This document shows positions 41,367 through 50,346 of a stretch of DNA of 50,346 bases, one piece after another (within the stretch, counting starts at the first letter, position 1; each line of letters begins with the position of its first letter). The DNA comes from Multifurca ochricompacta. Taxonomy: Eukaryota; Basidiomycota; Agaricomycetes; Russulales; Russulaceae. The notes beneath the pieces are model-generated. The model was not told the origin of the DNA. It worked only from the letters and a program-made list of their open reading frames with translations, and did no database searches. The position numbers and the translations under genes were made by a program. Location: contig WTXG01000258.1 in NCBI GenBank assembly GCA_022496185.1, positions 1 to 50,346 on the forward strand, written 5' to 3'.

Positions 41367-41958
41367 TGTTACGAACCCCGTCTCTTCCGGTCTTTTTCTT
41401 CCTACCCCACAACGACCCCTCTCTGCCGCCTACCTTACACTACCAGATCACGTCTCCCTCATGGGATCCGTCACGTGCTTTACTTCCCTCCCATGACTGA
41501 CTTTGTCTCTGCTTGCCTCGCTTTGTACATGTTTGGCTCTTATCTCTTATCTCTTATCTCTTATCCCTTATCGTACGACCGGACACTTACTTAGTTCCCT
41601 ATCAGAAGCTAGGCTTTACGCCCTTCGCTTTCGTATATTTGGGCCCACATGACTCCGTTCTCGTATCTAGTAGACGCCCATTCGATTACGTATATAAGTC
41701 TGCTGTAACTACCATGTAGACCTCAGACTCGACTTATTGAATACATCGGTGTTTGTCTTCTGGACTTCCCCTTGAACTCTCTGACTCGATCATCTCAAGT
41801 GCTTTGGGCACTTTCCGCTTAACATTGTCACTCGGGAACAGCCCCGTTGACTTTGACTCATCCATTCATACTCCAAGAGGCCTTATTGGTCTCTTATCTG
41901 AACACACGAATGAAGCTGTCGCACAAGTCGTGCAGAACGTCTCACACTGGACATAACA
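41367..41958 (+). repeat. 3' LTR of element E
   Basis: 592 bp, TGTTACGAACCCCG to CTGGACATAACA, after the purine tract AGAAGAGGGGGTGA; followed by CGCTG. The differences from the 5' LTR seen are CG versus TG or CA at about ten sites and nothing else. Confidence 0.95.
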
Positions 41959-42139
41959 CGCTGCTCCCGACTTCGTTCCCTGCACGCGCCCCCTCCTTAT
42001 CGTCGTGGGCACTTGAAATCTTGAACTGAACTAGGCCTTCTTAGTTGGACCTTGAATCTTGAGTGCGCTGCATACCTCGAGAGCCTTTGGACATCGAAAA
42101 CGCGACTAGACACAGTCGACACCTGGCTGTGACAAGATC

Positions 42140-42914
42140 ACTGTGAAGGATCTCAAGGGGGGCTGATGTGTGCTTTGAAGATGGGGGAAATGGAAGACGA
42201 TGGGACTTGCCCATTTCACAGCCATAACATGGCTTGTCTTCCACTTGGCTATTATTAATTTTGAGGCCTTTGACCGCCTCAGGAGCATATCTTTTCAGGG
42301 CTTCTTTAGACATATGGCCCATTCTTTGATGCCAGATTTCAAGTGAGGCAGATGCAGATGTATGGATACTGCTTAGGATGTGTTTGCCCAGTACCCAATA
42401 CAATTTGCCAAACTTCCATGCTTCCGCTATAATATTATCGCCATATTTTATTGTTGCCTTCTTGTTATCAAAAAACACAGTTGCCCCTTTTTCTACCAGG
42501 GCACTGGCGGAGAGTATTTTATGTCCTCCAGGCATGTGGAGCACATTGCTCAATTCCAAGTCGAAGCCTTGATCAGTCCTGATGATCACAGTGCCGACTC
42601 CATTTGTTTTGACTATGGAGTTGTCACCTAGTGATACTTCATGGGTGGTGTTGACTTTATATGTATCAAAATCTTCAAGGTTGGGACTGAAATGAGCTGT
42701 TGCTCCACTATCAAGCATCCAATAATCTGAATCGATGTCCAGATTATAGGAGTGAACATAAAGGCGAATGCGAGGTGCTTCTTGCACCTCCTCTATTTTG
42801 CCACTACCATTAACTACAGTGGCTATAGTGTGTACATGTTGGGCCTCAGCCCTCTTCTTGTTCCCTGCCTTGCCTTTCTTGGCATTCTCCAGGTCCTTCT
42901 TCTTCTTTGCGCAA
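42140..42914 (-). CDS. Copia element C: nucleocapsid end, protease, GAG-pre-integrase
   Basis: Minus strand. It enters from the element-F junction inside a lysine-rich segment after the nucleocapsid knuckle (CAKKKKDLENAKKGKAG). Protease active site DSGATAHF follows YWML near 42710. Further on come LSNVLHMPGGHKILSAS and the GAG-pre-integrase module WHQRMGHMSKEALKRYA with the paired CYGCEMGK cysteines, ending at LEILHSDL where the solo LTR interrupts. The open frame reported to 42041 runs into LTR sequence beyond 42140 and that part is not copia. No stop within this piece. Confidence 0.88.
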
Positions 42915-43500
42915 TGTTACGTCCAGTGTGAGACGTTCCGCATGACTTGTGCGACAGCTTTGTACGTTTGTTCGGATTAGAGGCCAATAGGGCCTCTAGG
43001 AGTTTGAATGGTTAAGTCAAAGTCAAAGGGGCTGTTTCCCAGTGACGATGTTGAGCGGGAAGTACCGAAAGTACTGAGACGATCGAGTCAGAGGTACAAG
43101 GGGAAGTCCAGAAGACAAACACCGATGTATTCAATAAGTCGAGTCTGAGGTCTACAAGGTAGCTACAGCGGACTTATATATGTAATTCAGTGGGCGTCTA
43201 TAAGATAAGAACACGGAGTCAAGTGGGCCCGAATATCCGAAAGCGGAGGGCGTAAAGCCTGGCTTCTGATAGGGAACTAAGTAAGTGTCTGATCATAAGA
43301 TAACGAGATAACGAGATAAGAGGGGCAAGCATAGGTAAACAGTGTATATACAAGTTCAAGCAACAGTCACGGGGATGGGAGCAGCGCATGTGAGGGATCC
43401 CACGAAGGAGATGTGATGAGGAAGTGTAACGTTGGTGGGCGAGTGGGGTCTCTGTTGGGAAGGGTAAAGAAAATAGGGCTACTGGGCCCTGTTCGTAACA
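42915..43500 (-). repeat. 3' LTR of element F
   Basis: 586 bp, minus strand TGTTACGAACAGGG (43500) to ACTGGACGTAACA (42915); TATA region near 43175 and AGACTCGACTT near 43140 on the minus strand. Confidence 0.88.
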
Positions 43501-43531
43501 TCACCCTCCTTTCTGGTTCGAGCTGACCCAG

Positions 43532-45321
43532 CTAGAAACGCGCACCATCGTTGTCCTGGACCAAGTCCACATAATCGTCTGCCAAATTCCGATCCTCCAC
43601 AGTGTAAGTGTCTTCTGCCGCGCATTGGTGTGTGCACAGAAACCCGTATGGGCCACGTCGTCCACATTGGGGACACAGGTCGTAGACAGGGCAGTCGAGC
43701 TCGCGATGTCCCGCATTATGTCGTAGGCATTTTCCGCACCAACCTGAGGGATTGACAATAGTGGGAGCGACACTGTTACGTCCGGTGTGAGACGTTCCGC
43801 ACAACTTGTGCGACAGCTTTGTACGTTATTCAGATAAGAGGTCAATAGGACCTCTTGGAGTTCGAATGGATGAGTCAACGTCAAAGGGGCTGTTCCCTAG
43901 TGACGATGTTAAGCGGAAAGTGCCAAAAGCACTGAGACGATCGAGTCAGAGGGTTCAAAGGGAAGTCCAGAAGACAAACACCGATGTATTCAATAAGTCG
44001 AGTCTGAGGTCTACAATGTAGTTACAGCGGACTTATATACGTAATCGAATGGGCGTCTACGAGATAAGGAATCAGAGTCAAGTGGGCCCAAATATACGGA
44101 AGCGGACGGCGTAAAGTCGGGCTTCTGATAGGGTATTAAGTAAGTGTCCGAGCGTAAAGATAAGAGATAACAAGATACGAGATAAAAGACCAAACATAGG
44201 TAAACAGCGCGTCAACAGATACAAAGTGGATCACGGGGATGGATGTAAAGCATGTGACGGATCCCACGACGGGGACATGATCGTGAAGTGGAGAGTGGGT
44301 GGTAAAGATGGATCGCTATTGGGGAGGTGAAAGAAGATGGGGTTGGTTGGCAGGGATTGTAACAGACACCCAGACGTCGAAATATGCAGAATCGACTCCA
44401 ATGTAGGTTGCTCCGGCAGTGACGACACCATTTGCGGTTGAGCGGACAATTCCAGCTAATGTGATACTTGCTGTCACATCGCCAGCAGGTCTCTCCGCGG
44501 GGGTTTTTGTGCATACGTGGCATCTCGAATCGGTTTGGCAACAGTTGTGGCACCGCTCCTAACGATCGTGGGGGAAGGGGTCGTGCGTAGGTGTCTGCGT
44601 ACCTCTCGGCTATTGTCTGATATGCATCCCCTTTCTCCAGTCTCTTCCGAATCTCCGTCAACTCCTGCTCCACTTGGAACATCCCCCTCATAAGCCTTGT
44701 CATTTGCTTTGCATATTCTTTGTATTGGGTGTTGAGCGTGGTACGCAGTGTAAGGGTTTTCCGCAGCCTCATTACTTCAGCCTTGAGGCGCGGGAGTCGC
44801 ATGTCATTCATTACTTCGTCAATTGCGAATGCTCGGGGGTCATCAGCTGCAAGGTGTCCCAACTGTTCGTCACTCATCGTGTGGTGAAGACGGCCTGTAT
44901 ACCGTTCTTCCAAATAAACCGGGGCCCCATAGACAGGCCCATCCTTCCTCATACATCCCGTGACATCCATCCCTCCATTGGTGTAGAATATATACTTCGC
45001 TATGGCCTTTCCTCCGTCAGCCATGGTGATTTCGAGAGGGAAGTACATCGACGAGTTGGGGTTATTGGCAAAGAATGGGAACTCGGGTACTTCGTCATCT
45101 TGTTCCATACCAATGAGGTCGTTGGGGTGGGGTTCTTCGGCATGAGTAAAGTCGTCGTCGGGATTAGGTGACTGGTTCTTGACTCGTTCTTCCGCAGCCT
45201 CGTAGTCAATGGGGGAAGAAGGGCAAGTGGAGGGGTGAGCGGAGGGAAAAGCCTCTACCACCACATGAGTGGCAGCGAAGGCGTCGATAGCAGCGGAGGC
45301 AGCGATGAAAGAGGAAGACAT
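43532..45321 (-). pseudogene. ORF3 of element F, interrupted by a solo LTR
   Basis: Minus strand, ATG at 45321 (SSSFIAASAAIDAFAATH). Open for about 317 codons to the LTR junction at 44369: conserved block MDVTGCMRKDGPVYGAPVYL, helical stretch (LKAEVMRLRKTLTLR, MFQVEQELTEIRKRLEKGD), RPLPPRSLGA, then CWRCDSKYHISWNC and CRHCRSNLHWSRFC. After the 588-bp LTR and GACAC duplication it resumes at 43771 with SGWCGKCLRHNAGHRELDC, CPQCGRRGPYGFLCTHQC and DDYVDLVQDNDGARF, stop at 43532-43534. Before the LTR arrived this was the most intact ORF3 of the set, so it is the best guide to the ancestral protein. Confidence 0.85.
43777..44364 (-). repeat. Solo LTR inside ORF3 of element F
   Basis: 588 bp, minus strand TGTTACAATCCCTG (44364) to CCGGACGTAACA (43777); perfect duplication GACAC at 43772-43776 and 44365-44369. 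A D/E-family LTR, so one member of the family inserted in another and later lost its body by LTR recombination. Confidence 0.92.
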
Positions 45322-45391
45322 ATCAGTTGTGGTTAGGACGTTGCTAGTGAAGCGTTGTTCTGGGAAAAGATGTCGGGAGTCTGTCCTCCTT

Positions 45392-47650
45392 TTAATTGTT
45401 TTGGGCGCTTGGGGATGTCGTAAGTGGAACTCCGAGATAAGGATCGGAGCAGAGATATCCCCGGCTGGTTCCCACGAACTGTCAGAGTCTGGGAATCCCT
45501 TCCACTTGATTAGGTAGTACAGTTTGCGCCCTCGGCCTTGTCACTTGGAGTCTAGAATGCGCTCCACTTCCCATTCTTCTTCGCCATCGATAAGGTCAGG
45601 CGGGGGTCTCGGGAAGTTCTCTCCATGAATGGAGGTCTCCTTGTAAGGGGTTAGAAGCTTGGCATGGAAGATTGGGTGGATCTTCCATTTCGGTGGCAAC
45701 TGCAGTTCATAGGATACGTCTGACAGCTTCCTTGTGATCTGGAAGGGTCCGTGATGTCGGGGCGCTAGCTTGGCTGAGGGGTGTGACATGTGAATATTCC
45801 TGCCCTCAAGCCATACCCAGTCATTGGTCTGATAAGGTGTGAAAGTGCTTGGCCGTGCTGCCAGAAGCTGTTGTGCCTTGACCAGATTCTCATTGGCCAA
45901 TTGCCGCAGCTCTTCCCATTGGCTTATTCGTTCGGTTACTGATGGGATGTTGATGGGCTTATCTGTCCATGTGGTGCGTGGAGTCCAGCCCATGATAAGG
46001 GAGAAAGGGGTGGCTTTTGTTGTTCCGTTAGGCCATGAGTTATGAGCGAATTCTGCGGTCGATAACCATTCTGCCCAGTCGTCTTGTCTGCCATTACACC
46101 AAAACTGAAGATATTGTTCCAACCATTGGTTCGTCCACTCGGACTGTCCGTCTGTTTGTGGATGGTATGCTGTCGAGATGTTCTGTGTGATGTCCAGCGT
46201 TTTGCATAGGGCCTTCGCAAATGCCAATGTAAAACAGGTATCTCGGTCAGAGATGATCCTTTTGGGGAGTCCATAGTGACGGTATACATGGTCCAGGTAT
46301 AGTTTGCCACGCCTTCGGCTGTGATAGTTTCGTTACAGGGAATGAAGAGGGCCGCTTTGGAGCAATCGTGGTCTGTGATTGTGAGGATCGTGTCAAAGCC
46401 TTGTGACTTGGGCAGCTTGACAATAAAGTCCATGGCGATGGTCTGGAAGGGAGTCAATGTGGTGGGAGTGATGGGGTGCATTGGTGGGACTTTCGGATGT
46501 GTGTTCACCTTATTTGCTTGACATGCTGCGCATCCTTGTATGTAGCTCTCAATGTCCTTTTTCATGTTGGGCCACCAATAGTCTCGTTTGGCCAGGGCGT
46601 AGGTGTTTGCGATGCCCGGATGGCCAGCGGAGGGAAGGTCATGATGAAAATGGATCACCCCCTCTTAATGTTGTCACCACCGGTGACAATGAGTCGGTCT
46701 CCATCTTTCCACCAAAGACCGCTGATTTTCTTCAAATTGTGGGCGTCAGCCCATGAAAGGCACAGGTCCTGGTTCATGTTTTGGGAAACTTGAGCCCAAA
46801 GGTCCATGTCATGGAGACTGATGACGGCCGCCTTGGCAAACACCTCCTCTGGGAGGACAGTGATGTCGTTATTGTTGTCCTCCCCTGTGTGCATATCTGG
46901 TCTGCGCGACAATGCATCTGCTCTAGCGTTCTGACTTCCAGCAATGTGTTTCAGTGTGAAATTATATTCTTCCAACTCCAGGACCTCCCGTGCCACACGT
47001 CGACTGATTTTATGGGGTTCCTTCCAGTATAATAGGTTGGAATGATCAGTATGGATGATGGTCTTGTGGGGGTTCCTGCTAGGTAGGGTCGCCAGTGTCG
47101 CAATGCCTTAACTATGGCTAAGAGCTCTCTGTCCCAGATGTCATAATTTCTCTCTGCTGGGGAGAAGGTCTCGGAATAGTATGCCACTGGGTGAAGCACT
47201 TGTGCGGCATCTCTCTGGTATAATACTGCCCCGTTCACAAAGTGTGAGGCGTCCACTTCTACTTCAAAGGGGTGGCCTAATCTGGCTGGATAAGCACTGG
47301 TTCTGAGCCGACAAGGTCCCTAATCTGTTCGAACGCCTGCTGCTGTGCGGCATCCCAATGCCATGGTACATCCTTTTTCAGCAGGTTGTTTAGTGGTCGT
47401 GCTATGCCTGAAAATCCCTTGATGAATCGTCAGTAAAAGTTACAGAATCGATGAATGATCGGACATCCTTGACGCAGGTCGGCACCAGCCACTCCCGGAT
47501 TCCTTGTACTTTAACAGGATCCATGCGCACTTGTCCTCCTTCCAGAATGACCCCTAGGTACTCAACGCTCCGTTGTTCGAAGGAGCATTTGGCGGGTTTG
47601 AGATAAAGATCATGTTCGTGTAATATGTCCAACACCTGATGCACGTGCCT
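45392..47650 (-). pseudogene. Pol of element F: end of RT, RNase H, integrase, chromodomain
   Basis: Minus strand in several open pieces: 47644-47402 (HDLYLKPAKCSFEQ, then frame loss in the FYRRF motif), 47256-46951 (RNase H start), 46996-46655 (spacer), 46658-45936 (integrase finger GHPGIANTYALAKRDYWWPN and core MDFIVKLPKSQG) and 46227-45541 (STAYHPQTDGQSE, NQWLEQYLQFWC, C-terminal module, EWEVERILDSK). TGA at 45543-45541 is CGA in E. The chromodomain follows to about 45440 (YYLIKWKGFPDSDSSWEP in translation beyond the stop). Frame losses are mostly single bases. Confidence 0.85.
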
Positions 47651-48865
47651 TCAGTGATGGTCCAAGTTATCTGGGGTGGCTACTAAGATGTTGTCCATAT
47701 AGACCACTACTTCTCCCGTGAGAATGAGATCGCAGAAGATATGGTTCATCATCGACTGGAATGTTGCCGGCGAGTTTGTGAGACCAAAGAACATAACATT
47801 GGGTTCGAATAATCCTTGATTTGTTTTGAACGCCGCCTTGCACTGGTCACCTTCCTTGATTCTAACGTTGTTGTAACCCCATCGCACGTCCATCTTTGAG
47901 AAGAGGGACTTATCCCTCATAGTGTCAATGAGCTCAGAGATGAGTGGCAGGGGGTAGGCATTTTTCACGGTGTATGCATTGATTCGCCGATAATCCTGAA
48001 CCGGTTGCAGCTTGCCATCCTTCTTTTTGATGAAGAAGGGCGAGGCGTACTGCGACTTGGACGGGCGAATGTATCCTTTTGCCAAATGTTCTTCAAGGAA
48101 CTCCGTCAGTGCCGCCTGCTCGGACTGGGACAGCAGATAGATTTTGCAATCTATTGCTGTGGGCGTGTCAGGGAGTAGGTCTATGGTGTGGTCCCATGGT
48201 CTGGAGGGTGGAAAGCGCTGGGACTCTTCTTCAGAAAACACCTTCCAATGCCGATGGTAGGTGTTCGGCACTACATCGCTGTATGTCTTTTCTGTCTGCC
48301 CTTGTATTGCCTTTTGGGCCAATTCTGATGCTTTAGTGGCATAACAACGTCCTGGGTCTTCTTCTCTTGTGGCTTTTATTGTCGGATGTCTGACTGCATA
48401 ATCATAGCCTATTGACGTAATGATGGTGGGATATGAGTCTTTATCCATGGTCGCGTCAGCCCAGTTGATTTTGGGTTCGAACGCGGTGAGCCATGGGTAT
48501 CCTAGGATGAGATCTTCATCTCCTAAATCCGTAACTAGGAAACGAATATTCTTTGTAGTCTCTCCAACCTGGACCTTCAGATCCGTATAGTGAGTGATTT
48601 TCCCAGCGCGATTGGCCGTCCCGTCAATATTCCAGATGTTCTTTTCCTGGGGGAGTGCCAGCCATCCCAAACCCATTGTTCTGATTAATCGTGGGTGAAT
48701 AAAATTGTCCGTGGCTCCAGAATCCACTAAAATGTCTCGATCGGCCGTCCTCTGTGTAGTTTCAAAATGGACTGGTATTTTTAACGATTTGAATCGACTA
48801 GCATACACAGAGGTAACATGGAGTGCTCGTGCCCAGGCCGATGGGTTTGAGCCTAACAAAAATCC
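47651..48865 (-). CDS. Pol of element F: protease and reverse transcriptase
   Basis: 402 open codons on the minus strand, entered by -1 shift at 48865-48859. Protease DSGATDNF near 48725; LILGYPWLTAFEPKINW; RT with MDVRWGYNNVRIKEGD and FFGLTNSPATFQSMMN. One in-frame codon is missing at the [10 protein letters not shown] motif compared with E. The catalytic box reads YMDN (47701-47690), the second aspartate changed by G-to-A at a CpG. The frame closes near 47650 at a small indel. A clean guide to the ancestral junction between protease and RT because, unlike E, it has no break there. Confidence 0.9.
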   Translation of the reverse strand, partial: GFLLGSNPSAWARALHVTSVYASRFKSLKIPVHFETTQRTADRDILVDSGATDNFIHPRLIRTMGLGWLALPQEKNIWNIDGTANRAGKITHYTDLKVQVGETTKNIRFLVTDLGDEDLILGYPWLTAFEPKINWADATMDKDSYPTIITSIGYDYAVRHPTIKATREEDPGRCYATKASELAQKAIQGQTEKTYSDVVPNTYHRHWKVFSEEESQRFPPSRPWDHTIDLLPDTPTAIDCKIYLLSQSEQAALTEFLEEHLAKGYIRPSKSQYASPFFIKKKDGKLQPVQDYRRINAYTVKNAYPLPLISELIDTMRDKSLFSKMDVRWGYNNVRIKEGDQCKAAFKTNQGLFEPNVMFFGLTNSPATFQSMMNHIFCDLILTGEVVVYMDNILVATPDNLDHH

Positions 48866-50346
48866 TTTTTTGCAAACGCCTTCTCCACTAAGATGGCGTG
48901 TACTTCTTTGCTTTCCTTCATCATATTAGCCCATATATCCTGAGCTTTCTCCTCTTTTGATCGTTTGTCCACGGTGGGTGGGTTATTCTGAATGGGGGCT
49001 TCGGCCATGGTGGTCGCCGCAGCAACATGTACCCCTTTCTTGGGACAATCTCGGGACATATGTCCTAACGCTCTACAGCGGAAGCACTGTCCTTCTTTCA
49101 TCAATGTTTGCCGCTCATCCTCGTGAGCGCTGCCCGGGCTCGGGCTCGGTCTGCAGAGGTGTCCATAGCGTTTGGATCCTTCTGGGCATGCTGGGCAGGC
49201 TTTACTCCAAAAGCCGTTTTCCATTGATCTCGTGTCTTTCCCTTTTTCGTATCAACTCCAAAACGTGTTTGGAAGTCGAGATAGTCCTGCTGTTGTCGTC
49301 GGGCGGCATCGACCCAGCTATCCCAGTCATGAGGATGGTGGAACTGAATTATGTTTTTGACCAATGGGTTGGGCAACCCTTGTGAGAAGAGGTCCAACGT
49401 GGCTTCTTCATCCGTGTCATAGCCAGCCCTGTTTGCCAAACTTCGGAATTTGGCGACATATGCGTCTAGTTCTCCCTTTTCCATTCTAAGGGACTTTAAT
49501 TCTCGGGCTGCCTTCTGCTTGGCCTGCCCGTCTGTGAAGGCATCCTTGAACCGTTCAGTGATGGTCTCCCAAAGACCTTCACTTGTGGTACGACGTCCAC
49601 TTTCAACTTGTTCGTTCAGCCATTCCAGCTGTTCCATGGTCCAGTCATCAGCCACATCCCCCCGAATCAGGGAAAGGAACAGATTGGCTCGTTGAAACGG
49701 GTTGACAATCTGTGGGACGTCATGGTTGAAGTTCTTAAAGGTCATGAACTCCAGCATGAATTTTTTGCTTTGTGAGCGGTCCCGGTGAACGTCTGGGGCA
49801 ACACTCCTGATAATCGTCTGGACGGGGGAGGGATGTTTGGTGGTGCCGCCACTGGGGCTGGTGGGGCAGGGTCTGGAAGTTGGGCGTGATGGTAGACATG
49901 TGCGGAAGGGATGGGGTGACGGTATTTGTGGATTGTGTCGATATCTGGGAGTTGTCAAGCAGGGGCTCTGATCGTGACAACTCTGGGTGCAACCAGAGAC
50001 GTAGTCGTGCTATTCCGGTGCTTCTTCTTCACTGGGTTCTTCTATGTATCTTCTGGTTCAGAGTCCATGACAATGGCCGGAGGGTTTTCTCTCCACGGGC
50101 TAGTCAAATTCAGGTGGGGCAGGTCCTGTAGTGACCCAAGAGTGTCGGCTGTCCGAGTATGGATGCGGTACAAACTCTTTTTCGTCGTCGTATTCTACCG
50201 GTTGGTATCTTCCGTCGTGATAGACGTAGTATCCAACTCAGACTCAAAGTCTTTCCAGGTGGCAGAGCAAGTATTGCTGTGAAAGATTATGCTCGTCTCT
50301 GCGTTCGATAAGTTTTCCGGAAGAGGGTCTGACTGTGGCTGGAAGC
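48853..50346 (-). pseudogene. Leader-Gag of element F, start just outside window
   Basis: Minus strand. The leader module enters at its second codon (ASSHSQTLF) at 50346. The first 600 bases hold many single-base deletions relative to E, so no long frame exists before 49800. The gag core is open in 49790-49101 (KFMLEFMTFKNFNHD, LFLSLIRGDVADDW, DAYVAKFRSLANRAGYDTDEEA, MDTSADRARARAAL) and the knuckle CFRCRALGHMSRDC with the tail KEEKAQDIWANMM is in 49150-48853, ending KKDFC then TAG. Where E has TGA at 36302 this copy keeps CGA. Confidence 0.85.
48859..48865 (-). promoter_or_regulatory. Putative -1 frameshift site GGATTTT (element F)
   Basis: On the minus strand, gag reads GAT TTT TGT TAG and the -1 frame opens into pol, identical to element E. 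Confidence 0.65.

Larger units (their letters stand above)
34471..41958 (+). mobile_element. Element E: full-length gypsy chromovirus with ORF3
   Basis: 7488 bp, both LTRs exactly 592 bp, perfect target duplication CGCTG (34466-34470 and 41959-41963). The best-preserved member of family 1 here. About ten LTR differences, all at CpG sites. Coding defects: leader start GTG where D has ATG, TGA at 35277-35279, one-base loss near 35785, TGA 36302-36304, frame break near 37065-37090, TGA 38055-38057, one-base loss in ORF3 near 40207. Otherwise complete. Confidence 0.95.
34022..42134 (+). repeat. Solo LTR of G-related family, split by element E
   Basis: Consists of 34022-34470 (TGTAACGG onwards) and 41964-42134 (ending CACCTGGCTGTGACA), 620 bp without E and its duplication. 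AGATC flanks it on both sides (34017-34021 and 42135-42139). It carries ATGTATTTAAGCTG (TATA-like, about 34315) and TTAAGTCTGTTCTC, as in G. The two ends match the G LTR ends, the middle is diverged. It sits in copia C between the pre-integrase and integrase domains. Confidence 0.85.
23123..50346 (-). mobile_element. Element C: Ty1/copia element split by nested insertions
   Basis: One minus-strand copia element whose parts join perfectly once the insertions are removed: nucleocapsid end, protease and GAG-pre-integrase (42914-42140), integrase (34021-33439), reverse transcriptase and RNase H (26078-23905), 3' LTR (23636-23123). The breaks are element G (duplication CGTGG/TGTGG), a solo LTR holding E (duplication AGATC), and element F (left flank CGCAA, right side outside the window). 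Its 5' LTR and most of gag lie beyond 50346; the end coordinate given is only the window limit. Confidence 0.85.
42915..50346 (-). mobile_element. Element F: minus-strand gypsy chromovirus with ORF3, 5' end outside window
   Basis: Same family as D and E. The 3' LTR is at 42915-43500, left flank CGCAA. The window ends one codon short of the leader start, so the 5' LTR and the second target duplication are not visible. It contains a solo LTR within ORF3. It keeps several CGA codons that are TGA in E but has its own defects, including loss of the second RT catalytic aspartate. Confidence 0.9.

Overview
The window reads as pure repeat DNA from a filamentous fungus. A basidiomycete (Agaricomycete) is most likely, judging from chromodomain-bearing Ty3/gypsy elements with compact LTRs of about 575-595 bp, a Ty1/copia element, a hAT-type MITE and a Tc1/mariner remnant. 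I found no host gene, rRNA, tRNA or CRISPR. All calls come from reading the sequence by eye; no database was searched.

Layout. 1-5832: 3' part of a + strand chromovirus (element A: leader ORF, gag, pol, chromodomain, 3' LTR). 5833-6517: fragment of another gypsy pol on the - strand. 6518-6693: an imperfect palindrome. 6694-17513: two oppositely oriented 3' ends of one gypsy family (H), meeting at a lone copia LTR (7994-8493). The right-hand H LTR is split by a complete but heavily mutated gypsy element D (9840-17311, target duplication TTCTG). 17514-18166: mariner remnant. 18169-22820: a patchwork of an unclassified repeat R1, a diverged repeat pair R2, and three solo LTRs, one of which carries a 486-bp hAT MITE. 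23123 to beyond 42914: one - strand Ty1/copia element (C), whose coding region is split by three insertions: gypsy G (26079-33433), a solo LTR (34022-42134) that itself contains gypsy E (34471-41958), and - strand gypsy F (42915 past the window end). F's third ORF holds a further solo LTR (43777-44364). Nearly every junction shows a 5-bp target duplication, so the order of insertion can be read directly.

How the elements work. The gypsy elements share an unusual plan: a leader module fused in frame to gag, gag with one CCHC zinc knuckle, a GGATTTT sequence at the gag stop that puts pol in the -1 frame (seen in A, D, E, F and G), then protease, reverse transcriptase, RNase H, integrase and chromodomain. 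D, E, F and H carry an extra ORF3 between the chromodomain and the 3' LTR, encoding a roughly 400-residue protein with an alpha-helical middle and tandem CCHC knuckles. G carries a diverged ORF3 without knuckles; A has none. The primer site 2 nt after the 5' LTR is complementary over 11 nt to the predicted 5' end of the same transcript (34 bp below the TATA box) in both E and G, as in Tf1-type self-priming.

State. Every element is defective. The in-frame stops I compared with a sister copy or the family consensus nearly all look like CGA to TGA, and the differences between the two LTRs of E all lie at CpG sites. That points to CpG-directed C-to-T mutation of methylated repeats. Single-base deletions add further frameshifts, some of which may be assembly errors.
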